DNA from: Mercurialis annua
Lineage: Eukaryota; Streptophyta; Magnoliopsida; Malpighiales; Euphorbiaceae
NCBI RefSeq assembly: GCF_937616625.2
Contig: NC_065570.1
Location: 382,001-446,000 of the forward strand
Direction: 5' to 3'
Length of the DNA stretch: 64,000 nt
In this document: positions 1-10,345 of the stretch, one piece after another
Numbering within the stretch: the stretch's first letter is position 1
Layout: the number at the start of each line of letters is the position of its first letter
The notes under the pieces: generated by a model
Told to the model about the DNA's origin: nothing
Database searches by the model: none
Seen by the model: the letters and a program-made list of their open reading frames with translations, nothing else
Program-made: the position numbers and the translations under genes

Positions 1-161
1 AATTTGTTTAGGAATAGAAATTTGAGATCCGTGAGCTCACAAAGGATAATGTGGATTCTGATATAGGGGAAAAAAAGTGTAGATGGCAACATAGAAGGGT
101 TGAAAAATGCTAAGCAGGAGTTAAAGGATGATTTACAAATCTCAAAAGTGAAATTTTAGAT

Positions 162-1140
162 ATGTTGGTGGAAATAAAAAATGGGTTAGGAAATATATCT
201 CAGAATATTCGAAAGAATATTGTTGATGATAAGGTGCACAATTTGATCGATTTTGATGTTGAGTTGTTTGAAAATGAATATGAAGTTCAGGTGAAGGAAA
301 ATAATGACTCTTCTGTCATTAAAGTACAACATATGAATGAAATATGCAACAAAGATGATTGTAAGAAGTACTTTAGAAAAAACGCTAAGATTTCGTCTCC
401 TTCAAATGTTCTTCAAATTAAGGAAGCTTGATCGCATGAGTGTAGACATGGAGAATTTTGGATCTGCATCTCTGAATTTAGGCAAGTTGGACACCGGTTA
501 TGTGAGTAATGACCACAAACTAACAAGTGAACCAACTGATCAGTTAGAAGGTAATGCAAATGTTGATGACAATCTTATTTTATTTGGCGGTAAAAAAGTT
601 AGAGGTTCCAGAACTCAAAAAACAAGGTCGCGAATAACGCAGGTAACAATTATTTGAATTTGATCATTTCATTTGTTAATGATTGATATCAAAATTGTTT
701 ATAACACATAATTTATTGTGTATTGTTTTTGTTTCTCAGCCACTAATTCAAAATTCTCTACAAAGTTCTGGGTCATTTACTGGTACTTTTAAAAAACAAA
801 AATCACATTCTTGCAAACGTTCTAACTTGCACAAAACGTCAGAACTAAAACCAATTAAGATGAGAAGATCAAACTTTATTATTAGTTCTCGCGGGAAAAG
901 GGCAAAAAAACGTCAGTCTTCATTGAAGATACTCTTAAAAATATTACGTGTTTTTCTAATATTTGTAATTTTAATTTTTTGTGTTAATGATATGTAGATG
1001 TATTTAATAATAAATACTTTTATCTATTCTTATAAGCTTATCGACGAGCCCTTTGAAAATTGGGATCCTATTATGGGTTTGGATGATAGTGTCAAAGAAA
1101 TATGTGACGTTCTTTTTGAAAAATATTTTAAGGATGAGTA
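162..1140 (+). pseudogene. Decayed multi-exon gene fragment, function unknown
   Basis: Several short open stretches in different frames look like pieces of one former gene. One reads 162-431. A second frame overlaps it and reads on to about 641, ending in basic residues (RGSRTQKTRSR). A plausible intron (GT at 642, CAG just before 740) leads to a lysine-rich stretch at 740-945. Another possible acceptor near 1037 leads to an acidic stretch (DEPFENWDPIMGLDDSV) that ends exactly at a good donor, GATGA|GTAAGT, near 1140. Mixed frames and the lack of downstream exons indicate a broken, partial gene. The acidic/basic composition recalls host-like segments carried by plant Mutator-type elements, but I recognise no domain and assign no function. 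Confidence 0.35.
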
Positions 1141-1216
1141 AGTGTGATTAGATACTTAAAATTTATTTTTTATTTTTAAATTTTATTTAAATTTTATATT
1201 TTGTTATATTGTGCAC

Positions 1217-1915
1217 TTTTCACGTAAACTTTAAAACTTCCTATTTAGTTATCCGGAGTTTAAGATGTTTATTATTGAATGTTTTAACTATTTAAAAATC
1301 ATTAAAATTATTTTATTTATAATATTCCCGCTATTTGTCATGATTTATTGAAGACCGTGAGTTTTGTTTAGGCAAAAAATCAAATTCGCGTAAAAATAGG
1401 CATATTTCGCGTAAAAATAGGCATGTTTCACGTAAACTTAAAAACTTTCTATTTAGTTACCCGAAGTCTAAGTTGTCACATTGTTATTCGATAATATTGA
1501 AATATAAAAAACGCATTACAAAGCATTGAGTTCTTTCTGATTCTTTGCTCATAAATCGACTTCACGAAAATTATAGCATATTTCACGTAAATTGGGGCAT
1601 ATTTTACGTAAATCGGGGCATATTTCACGTAAATTGAGGCACATTTCACGTAAATTTTAATTTTTTTCTAAGTCGTTACACAAATTTAAAAATTTCATTA
1701 TTAAATGCTTTAACTCCATAAAAATTATTAGAAAGAGCTAAGTTTGTAATATTTCGGCAATTTTTCACGATCGGATTGAAATATGAAAAACGGATTAAAG
1801 ATGCTTTTTTGACAAAACATTGGGTTATTTGTAATTTTTTGCTCATAAATCAACTTCACAGAAATTATAGTATATTTCACGTAAATTGGAGCACATTTCA
1901 CGTAAATTGGGACAT
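1217..1915. repeat. Satellite-like tandem repeat, about 280-bp period, with TTTCACGTAAA sub-repeats
   Basis: The block TTGAAATAT(A/G)(A/T)AAAACG, then CTCATAAATC, CTTCAC and ATTTCACGTAAATTGG, occurs near 1497-1600 and again near 1778-1890, about 280 bp apart. A second block, TTATTATTGAATGTTTTAACT, recurs near 1268 and, in diverged form, near 1700. Inside the array the 11-mer TTTCACGTAAA repeats every 22-24 bp (1568-1650). The array is cut at 1915 by the solo LTR and resumes at 6057, so it predates that insertion. No ORF of interest is present. Confidence 0.7.
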
Positions 1916-2218
1916 TGTCACGACCCATTTCCATGAATCGCGACCGACGCTAGGGTATGGGTATGGTTATACCAAAACCTGTAGCTAGCCTTGCGGATAA
2001 CCAACAAATACATAAACCTGCAAGAAAACCAATGCTCGGGGGATACCGAGACTCCAGCCTAGTTCTAGCAGTTCATAAAATACAATATCATTTATTATAA
2101 AGTGCTTAGCCAACTCTGAGTTTTAAACATGGCAGAAATTCATATTAACCCAAGTTAATAAAAGAATGCCAAAACAGCAATAATCCATTGAATAAGTTTA
2201 TAACAAGTATTAGACATA

Positions 2219-3319
2219 GAACAAAGGATCAGTTCACCCCCTCAATTTGGCACGAAATATCAAATGAGTCACTTTGGACGAAACCAGATCAAACAAACCC
2301 GCAACTTGACAAAACCGGATCAATTCAACCCGCAATTTAACAAAACCGAATCAAATTCACCCTTATGACACAAAAAAGGAGAGTGGATTATCTAATTACA
2401 AAAAATTAGTCCTAATTAATTCTAATTTAATCCTAATTAAATATATTTAAAATTTTAGTTAAACCTAATTAACAAAAAACCCTAATTAGAAACCTATGTC
2501 TTCTACCCCACCACCACCGTCGGTCCCCTACCTCCCCACCACCGCCGCCAGTCCCCTACCTCACCACCACCACCGCCAGTCCCCTACATCACCACCGCCA
2601 GTCCCGTACCTCACGTTGTTCTCGTCTGAGTCTGAGAACAGCGGATCTGTTCTCAGACGAGAACAGAGCCGCTGTTCTCGTCTGAGAACAACCTCCGTTG
2701 TTCTCGTCTGAGAACACAGGCTGTTCTCAGACGAGAACAGCCTCCGTTCTCGTCTGAGAACGGAGAGTGTTCTCAAACGAGAACGGAGAATCCGTTCTCA
2801 GACGAGAACAGACTCTCTGTTCTCGTCTGAGAACAGAGGCTCTGTTCTCAAACGAGAACGGAGGAGAAGGAGATGACTTTGTTGTTTGGAAACGGAGGCG
2901 CACCGGCGATGGCGGAGGAATCCGGTGGAAGGAAAAAAAAAAGAAAAACAAGAATGACTAAGAAGGGAGAAAATGTAGATCTGGTGAAAAGAGGGAAGAA
3001 GAAGAAGGGAGAAAAAGAGAATTTTGGTCCCTAAATTTTTATTCAAAAAATAAATTGATTTTGAAGTTATAAAATATAAGGGGTAAAATTGAAACTTAAA
3101 AATAATTAAGTATTAAACCAGAAAATAAAAAAATATTAAGTACTATTTTAAATTTTTTACCATTCAAAACCGGAGAGTGTGTTTCACTTGCTCGGGGGGG
3201 GGGGGGGTGCGATGTGATCTTTTTTGCCAAATTCAGGGATTCGTTTGTTCAAAAACACTCCAAAATGACTTATTTGATATTTCGTGCCAAGTTGAGGGGG
3301 TGAATTGATCCTTTATTCA
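2219..3319. mobile_element. Non-autonomous terminal-inverted-repeat element nested in the solo LTR
   Basis: The left end GAACAAAGGATCAGTTCACC and the right end (GGTGAATTGATCCTTTATTC) are inverted copies, with homology continuing inward through GGCACGAAATATCAAATGAGTCA and its complement. The flanks TTAGACATA (2210-2218) and ATAGACATA (3320-3328) match at 8 of 9 positions, as expected of a 9-bp target duplication, which suggests a Mutator-type element. The interior holds an A/T-poor proline-codon-like tract, the palindrome array at 2618-2859 and a 14-G run near 3194-3207. It has no transposase. An isolated arm of the same family lies at 58280-58337. Confidence 0.75.
2618..2859. repeat. Array of ten 16-bp palindromic units, GTTCTC-N4-GAGAAC
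   Basis: Ten units of GTTCTCGTCTGAGAAC, or its complement GTTCTCAGACGAGAAC (two with AAAC variants), start at 2618, 2649, 2674, 2700, 2723, 2746, 2769, 2794, 2819 and 2844. The spacing is 23-26 bp except for the first interval. Each unit has 6-bp inverted arms around 4 bp, and successive units appear in either orientation. The first unit carries an internal duplication of GTCTGA. The ORFs that run through the array on both strands are by-products of the repeat. Confidence 0.9.
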
Positions 3320-3626
3320 ATAGACATATAAGACTTTTAATTACTACTGCAGTCTAAGAATAAAATCAGTTTAATAACTTTATTAAATAAAATAAAACCT
3401 CTGAGGAAATAAAGAATCGAAGAGCAGCCGACTCGCTCAAATCATAACCCTGAAAAAATTGGAAAAACAACGGGGTCAGATATAATGAGATGAGTTCATA
3501 CCACTATTTACATTTATCAAGTGGAAAACCTTTTAAACCGTTTAAAACATTTAATATAAACATTACGAATAATAGTTGGAACTCTAATCCACAATACTAA
3601 ATATATCCTTAATTCAATAGCCTGGT

Positions 3627-3750
3627 CCCGAGAGTTAAACTACACCGAGTTACCATCGACCGCACTTAATCCATATCCAGAGTCCCGAGAGCTGAGCTAC
3701 ACCGAGTTACTCTACTGGTCCCGAGAGCTATGCTCACACCGAGTTACCAC
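3627..3750 (-). repeat. Three tandem copies of a TCCCGAGAGCT...CACCGAGTTAC unit inside the solo LTR
   Basis: Copies start near 3628, 3682 and 3717. The same three-copy array, in the opposite direction, occurs at about 50112-50231 in the plus-oriented solo LTR, just after a shared GGGCATCATTAGGACTGCGTG segment. This confirms that the two solo LTRs are one family. The array sits in the part of the LTR where the intact element at 35633-46309 has its 14-copy minisatellite. Confidence 0.75.
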
Positions 3751-5577
3751 CACATATCACATACCTTGTTTAGATCAATACCGGTACGCACGCAGTCCTA
3801 ATGATGTCCATTAGGTAGCATGTTCCAACTAAGAGCCATAATGGAAAAACAGTTCAAAATATATGTACAATATATATTTATATATCAAAATATCAATTTA
3901 CTTAATAAAGCGGTAAATAGTAAGTACAAACTCACTGCTTGCGAATCCACGTGAAAAATTGGGCAAGCAACTAAACCTGATTCGACTCCGACGCACGAGC
4001 AGTCGACGAGTTTAAGAAAACATAAATCATAATTAATATCATCCCCTAACTCTAGAGAGTACTAGATACCACATAGGAGTAGCACAGATATCAAACAATC
4101 TAAACTACAAACCATCATAATACTATAACACATATATTGCCAAGCACAAACTAACGTAGAGTAATCATACTTACTCAAACCATAACCAAAGTAATACAAC
4201 AAGTAAAGTCTAATTGAGTTCCTACTTTAAAAACATAATCCATAAATCCTTTTATAATAACTTAGTTAAAACAGTAAAACCAAGTTAAATCCCAAAGTAA
4301 TGAGTTAGCCGAGTTATCACAACTACCAAGTTTAACCTCATATGTCGGGCGACCTAAGGCTAACCCGACCCTACGTTTTACCAAAATATAAACCAAAGTT
4401 TAATACCTGAAAAGCTCTTTGATAAAAAAATTGATTATTTGAAACTAATGGAACTCAATAAGACTTAACCAACCAATGTATCACGACACGCACACAAGGA
4501 GTTCAATTAAAGTCCACAATGGACAAACATGTTCAAACATGGCAAATCATAAGCTTCACAACATACTAGTGAGTTACCATCAATTCAACGTGCTCAAACA
4601 ACGATAACTAGGTCATCTAACATGCTAAACAATGCCTTAAGGCAACATAATCAACACTTAGCCAAAATTTGGCTAAACAAGCCAACAACATTACAAGCAT
4701 GCTATAACACTTAAATGAATCCAATAAGGATTGCATAACACATTGAAATCATTTACTCAGATTTGAACCAACAATCAAACCATATATCAATCGAATAACT
4801 ATGGCATACATAACATAACTCGTGTTCAAAAAATCAAGAATCGATTGCCAACAATCTTGAACAATATCATCATGCCAAAGTCATTACAAACAGCCCTAAC
4901 ATTGTCTATGGACAGCAACTATAACCTCAAACAACAACCATAACAAACAAATGCATAACTAAGCATTTTAAGCCAACAATCCAACCTTAGATTCACCAAA
5001 CATGCCCAAACAATATAATACATATCCAATCATGATACATCAGCCCTAAACATGTATTTTTAGCCACTATCAACATATTCAAACAGTATGTAAGCAATGA
5101 AATAATCATACCAAGCAAGCTAGCACTTAACTTAGCAATTCAATTCATAATACCCAAGGTAAAATCCAATACAAACACGCTAAACCAAAGCTAACTATAA
5201 ATAATCAGTTCTAAGCATGCCAAAACAGTAAATCAAATCATCACAACACCCAAGGTATAGGTTTAACCTTAAAACACAAGATTCAGCACTTACCGACGAA
5301 GATAAGCGGATAAAACACCACATGGATCCAAGAACGAGGCGAATCAGAATTGGTATGTTCAAGACCTCACACAACAATGGAAAACATGGATACATAAGCC
5401 CTAAAACGAATTGAACAAAGGACATGTGAACATACTAAGGATAGGGTATGCAGATCACTTACCGGAGTCCAACAAACAAAGGAATTGATGTACAAACTAT
5501 CAAATCAGAGTGTTGTAATGTCAATGGGTCGGCTAGGGTTTATAAAATAAAGTGGGAAAAGTTTTAGATCAGATAAG

Positions 5578-5725
5578 GAGTCTATTTATAGGCCAAACAA
5601 CAAATCTGACAGAGGGGCGCGATGGGAGGCGCGTTGGACCCATCGCGCCTTCCTCAGCAAAAGAGAACTAATTAGCCTGATGCGCGTTGCGAGGCGCGTT
5701 TGACCCAACGCGCCCTCCATCGCGC
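5578..5725 (-). promoter_or_regulatory. LTR promoter remnant: TATA box preceded by GC-rich hairpins
   Basis: On the minus strand CCTATAAATAGA (complement of 5581-5592) is a good plant TATA box. Immediately upstream of it in the LTR's reading direction lies an unusually GC-rich stretch in otherwise AT-rich DNA. GGCGCGATGGG (5616-5626) and CCCATCGCGCC (5639-5649) form a perfect 11-bp inverted repeat, and a second, related GCGCGTTG/CAACGCGC pair follows at about 5684-5713. Placement near the start of the LTR fits a U3 promoter. Whether it is still active cannot be told from sequence. Confidence 0.5.
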
Positions 5726-6056
5726 CTCATCAGAAACACGATCCAACCGTACAATTTTTAGAAATTCCCTTAGGAACAACATATCCGAACGGTGGCCCGA
5801 TCCGACGGTTCAATTGGGAGATATGGACGTTTTACTAAAACATGACAGATTTAGAAGTAACACGAACACATCAACGATAATAATATGAAAACGAATCAAA
5901 TTGCCATTGAAAACTCACACGACACATGTGACACATACCAGGTACAATAAATACTCAAATCAAAGTGTCACACTTGCTAAAACCACCATAACAATCCGAA
6001 AGTAAGTCGGAATTGCAACGAAACTATGACAGAAAAACACGGGATACTACAGACAT

Positions 6057-7094
6057 ATTTCACGTAAATTTAAATTTTTCCTAACTTGTTAACCAAAGTT
6101 TTAGATTTTATTATTGAATGTTTAATCTATATAAAAATTATTAAAATGAGCTAATTTATAATATTTCTGGAATTTTTGACGATCGGATTTAAATACAAAA
6201 AACCAATTAATTTTTTTAACATAAATATTTAGATTATATTTTGCAAATAATGTTTTTGACATTATATGTAAGATTTTAATTTTATGGCATGATAACATTA
6301 TAATTTATGATAACATCTTACATGAATTTTAATTTTATGTTATATACTTATTTAAACTTTTGTACTATTAAAAATAAATTCAAGAATATAAATAAATCTT
6401 ATATGAAAAATGAGTGACCTAAATAGATTATTTACCTGTACAAAACCTATCAAACAGGTCAACAAGTTGCTTTTAAAAAAATCAAGCCACATGTAACTTT
6501 TTCATTGGATTAAAAAATAAAGTATGTTACTTTGTTAAAAACAAAGTAACCCTAGCAAAAACCATTATTCAATAGTATTCTTTTTCATTCCTTTTTGACT
6601 TAATTATTCGAAAATCTCCAATTTTTCAACTTTTTATTCAATTGCACTCTGATGTTAAAAAAATGTCAATTATATCCTATTTTATACTTTTAATTGTACG
6701 CTAGAGCATGAAATTGACCTTTTTTATGTTGGAAAAATGATAGGATTTTGTTTGTTTATTTTTTCTTTAAATGAATAAATTCTTCATATTTAGCATATAT
6801 TGTAAAGAGACATTGATGTTACAATTAGCACCAACACTTCTTCTTCCTCATAAAATTTAACAAATAATAGTAATTTTTTTATTTAATATAAATTAATTAT
6901 CAATAATATTTTTAAATCAAAAACCGTTTAATACGCTAAATACTTTTAAATGCTTTCAATTATAGTATCCCTTTTCTCCGAATTCCCGCCTTTGGACCCG
7001 CCAAACCAATATTCTTTTTGAAATTACAATCATAACACATAAATGAAAAAAAGGTTAAAACGTGAGTGTTTTTATAAGACATTTTGTCTTTATA
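6057..7094. other. Continuation of the satellite array (to about 6240), then AT-rich DNA without genes
   Basis: 6057-6240 resumes the array interrupted at 1915 (TTTCACGTAAATTT, then TTATTGAATGTTTAATCTAT and a GACGATCGGATT-like block). The rest is AT-rich without a credible ORF. A perfect 11-bp inverted repeat, GTTACTTTGTT / AACAAAGTAAC with a 3-base loop, lies at 6526-6550. Confidence 0.6.
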
Positions 7095-7425
7095 TACTAC
7101 TAAAATGCAGAGATTTAGCGACATATCCAAAATCTGTCACTAAATGATGCTTCCTGATGGATTTTGGCGACGAATAAAAGATCCGTCGCCAAATGATTAA
7201 ATAAATTTGGCGGACTCAAACCCGTCAAATTTGGCGAGTGAAAGTTTCATTTTAGCGACGAACGCTTACTTCCGTAGCTAAATTTAACGACACATTATGT
7301 GTTTCTTTGTTAATTTAGTGATAGAATTGACCGTCCGTCACTAAATGGATCGATTAATGAAATACAACATTTCATTAATCAATTAGCGACGTATTGAAAC
7401 CCGTTGCTAAAATCAAAAGTTATAT
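7095..7425. mobile_element. Fragment with CACTA-type subterminal repeats
   Basis: Five imperfect inverted units of the form TTTAGCGACG...CGTCGCTAAA follow one another: TTTGGCGACGAATAAAAGAT with CGTCGCCAAA at 7162-7192, then near 7200-7230, 7253-7290, 7313-7348 and 7381-7412. Repeated, inverted TTAGCGACG motifs are characteristic of the subterminal regions of plant CACTA (En/Spm) elements. The weak match TACTACTAAAA at 7095 could be the degraded terminus. No opposite end or transposase was found, so this is a fragment. Confidence 0.55.
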
Positions 7426-8702
7426 CAGATGCACAATCGATTTTGCTTCCTCACTTTTGCCCAAAAACTGATTTCTCTTAATTTTTTTCTAACCTCTGTT
7501 GTTCCTCTTTCAGCATTCGTTGTTCCTCTTTCAGCATCCCTCATTCCTCCTTCTAGCCTCCGCTGTTTGCCATCCTTCGCCGTATTCTCCAGTCCGTTGA
7601 CAGCAACCCAACCGTTTGGCTTCCTCTGCTGTGTTTTCCTCCCCTAACTGGTGATAGCAGCCCACCGCCTCAAACGACGCCGTTCTCAACCTTCAGCAGC
7701 CCGTTGCCTCCAATGCCGCTGTTCTCAGCCTTCAGCAACCTGTTGCCTCCAATGCCGCTGTTCTCAGCCTTCAACATCGCCGTACTCAGGCATTATTTAT
7801 TTATTTAGTTAATTAGTATACCAGGTTGTCAATTTTAGATTAGTATGTTAGGTTAATTTTAGATTAGTATGTTAGGTTAATTAGTATGTTAGGTTAATTT
7901 TAGATTAGTATGTTAGGTTAATCCTTAAAACACTAACATACACCATAAAGCATAAAACACTAAATAATGTATGAATAATACGATAAAAGCGATTAAAGAC
8001 GCTTAGAAACGACTCAGAATATAGGAGTAATTGTACTCCTATCAGATGTGAATCTATATCAATTGAACTGCCTTAATTCAATTTACACATCGCGGTGATA
8101 TGTGTAAATTTAATGTAAATTCAATATCAACTCAATATCAATTTAATATGGACACAATATCAACTATAAGTAAACTTCAAATAACAACTATCTTTTATAT
8201 TTTTCAAAATATAACATGTGTTATTGTAACTAAATTAACCTTTTATAAATTGGCAAATAAACTAATAGTAAACTGAAAGTAAATAATCTAAATTTTTTAC
8301 TGAAATAAAACTTAACAAATTTAATTTCAACCTTATGTGAACTCAATGTGAATTCAATATAAACTTTATTTCGACTCAATGTAAATTTAATATCGACTCA
8401 ATACAAGTTATCTAAAATAAATCATTAGTAAACTGATTATAAATTTAAAATTAATTTTTTCCAATTAAATCAGTTTTTTTCCAATCAAATTTATAAAATA
8501 ATAAATCAAGTGAAAGTAAAATATATCTCTTTACATGTGTGTGAAATTAAAATTTGTCTTCTTTCATTTCTAGGAGAAAGCATCTAGGTGGCCAAAATAA
8601 TCAAACTTAAACAGATGTCAAACTTGTCTCCTCTACTTCCATTCCATTTATCGGTGGGTTTGACATCACTATTCCTATATTGAAAAGTAAAACTAAATAA
8701 AA
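7426..8702. other. Repeat-rich spacer, no gene
   Basis: 7660-7790 has a 43-45-bp unit (CCTCCAATGCCGCTGTTCTC) in two good and one diverged copies. 7815-7922 repeats TTAGATTAGTATGTTAGGTTAA. 8090-8410 is a loose, roughly 15-bp repeat of CTCAATGTAAATTCAATATC type. The 72-aa ORF at 7429-7647 is a low-complexity Ser/Pro/Val stretch with no recognisable domain. Confidence 0.55.
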
Positions 8703-9068
8703 CGTTAAATCCATTTTAAGGTCCTTAAACTTTTATTTTTTGATTTATCAAATCCTTCAACTTTTATTTGGCTTTCTTAAATCCTTAAACTTTTATTTTT
8801 TGGTTCGTCAGATCCCTCAACTTATATTTGACTTTCTCAGGTCCTTAAACTTTTATTTTTTTGATTCATTAGGTCCTTAAACGAAGATCCATTTAAGAAT
8901 CTAATGAACCAAAAATAAACAATTATGGACTTGAGAAAGGTAAATAAAAGTTGAAGGACATGATAAATCAAAAAATAAAAGTTTAAGGACTCGAAGAAGT
9001 CAAATAGAAGTTAAGAAACCTAATGAACCAAAAATGTATAGTTTAGGGACCACAAAATAGGTTTAGCC
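8703..9068. mobile_element. Mutator-type MITE (366 bp), 9-bp TSD TAAATAAAA
   Basis: Perfect 9-bp direct repeats TAAATAAAA flank the element (8694-8702 and 9069-9077). Its ends CGTTAAATCC...  and GGTTTAGCC are imperfect inverted copies. The two halves are internally inverted over most of their length, with repeated GGTCCTTAAACTTTTATTTT blocks on the left and their complements on the right, so the element could fold into one long hairpin. The 9-bp duplication points to the Mutator superfamily. No coding capacity. Confidence 0.8.
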
Positions 9069-9582
9069 TAAATAAAACCAGAAGATAAAAAATCAAACGA
9101 AATCCAACAGGTATCGCATCTCCGACGTTCAAACCATTTTTAGATCTAAAAGAATAAATTAAATTAGTTTCAGAGATAGCGAAATGAATACGATGTCGAT
9201 TCAGGAAGAAGAAAGTGGAGGTGTAGGTTGATATTGTAGGAATTGAAGAGCAGCAGATCACCAGAATTCTTCTTCCTCCTCTTTATCGTCGCATCAGATT
9301 TTTCTAAATACTACCGGTGGGCGGGGCTCCGAGAAGGTTCTGCTGCTGCAAGTCAATTCGATGATGAGTGGAATAACTTCTCGCCAGTTGGCCATCGTTG
9401 TGGATGATGTCAGAGTTAATTTTCTAGAAGACGAGTCAATATGTTGTGGATGATTGAAGGTTAAAATTGTCATATTTAATTATTAATACAGTTGAAATTG
9501 GGTTATGAGAGATTTGTGTGAACGTTTCATTTTTTAAGGAGATTGCTACTTATTATTTTTTATGAGGTATAAATAATTCTAA
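9069..9582. other. Spacer with no recognisable gene
   Basis: After the MITE target duplication, this stretch holds a 72-aa minus-strand ORF (9043-9261) that overlaps the MITE end and resembles nothing known to me. I see no RNA gene or repeat in it. Confidence 0.4.
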
Positions 9583-10342
9583 GGCCATCTCCGATGCATA
9601 TCATTTATTTTAAAACAAGTGACATTTTATCTCCAATATGTCATTTGTTTTAAAACAATTGACACTAAAATCCACTCTCTCATCAAATTAGATGATTTAC
9701 TATTTGGAGTCACCTATTTACTATTCATTATTTTATTATTCAAAAAAAGTACGATTTAGTACCTTTAATTTGTTTTTTTTATTTAATTCAACACATTTAT
9801 AATTAAAAACTTAAATATATATGAATATATATAAATAATTGTATTATAGAATAATTTTACACATACAAATATTCAAATATTATTTACTTTTTTTAAATTA
9901 TTAAAATTAACATAAAAATGTTATATAAATAATCTTACGAGACAATAATCTAAAAAAATTATTGATAATTTAACGAGACGAGAACACAAAAACATGACAT
10001 AAATAATTCTACGATACTGTAATATAAAAATATTACATAAATTAGACAATAATCTAGTAACGAGACATACTACGACATTACATGATAACGAAATAAAACA
10101 CATTTTACATCAATAATCTGGTAGGTCGGTATAGAACATAATAATTATTATATATATTATTTGAAGTAATATGTAATAAAAATAAGTTTGTGGGTGTTAT
10201 TGATAAAAGTGTATAGATGTTAAAGTAAAAATGATTAAAATATTAAAAATGAAAAGGAATATTCATTTTAATATAGGAAAAAAGTGATTGCAGATAAATC
10301 ACCTAATTAATATTAGGTGATGGTTTGTGGTTGAAGATGCCC
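9583..10342. mobile_element. PIF/Harbinger-type non-autonomous element (760 bp), TSD TAA
   Basis: The ends GGCCATCTCC and GAAGATGCCC (complement GGGCATCTTC) are inverted, and the flanks are TAA on both sides (9580-9582, 10343-10345). The 3-bp TAA/TTA target duplication with GGSCATCTCC termini is typical of Tourist/Harbinger-like elements in plants. The AT-rich interior has no transposase. A relative is at 51292-51952. Confidence 0.85.
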
Positions 10343-10345
10343 TAA

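Larger units (their letters stand above)
1916..6051 (-). mobile_element. Solo LTR of a Ty3-like retrotransposon, minus orientation, TSD GACAT
   Basis: The segment starts TGTCACGACCCATTT and ends GGATACTACA, so read on the minus strand it begins TGTAGTATCCC and ends GGGTCGTGACA. It is flanked by a perfect 5-bp direct repeat GACAT (1911-1915 and 6052-6056). Its minus-strand 3' end (CTAGCGCCGGTCGCGATTCA) matches the 3' end of the solo LTR at 48972-50823 and resembles that of the full element at 35633-46309, so all three belong to related long-LTR families. There is no internal coding region or second LTR, the expected outcome of LTR-LTR recombination. Removing the nested element at 2219-3319 and its target duplication leaves about 3.0 kb. 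The many small ORFs within it are not genes. Confidence 0.9.

Noticed and set aside
2496..3046. Overlapping ORFs on both strands with Arg/Ser-rich repeats
   Set aside because: Product of the palindromic GTTCTC array and flanking CCACC repeats; both strands are open for the same reason.
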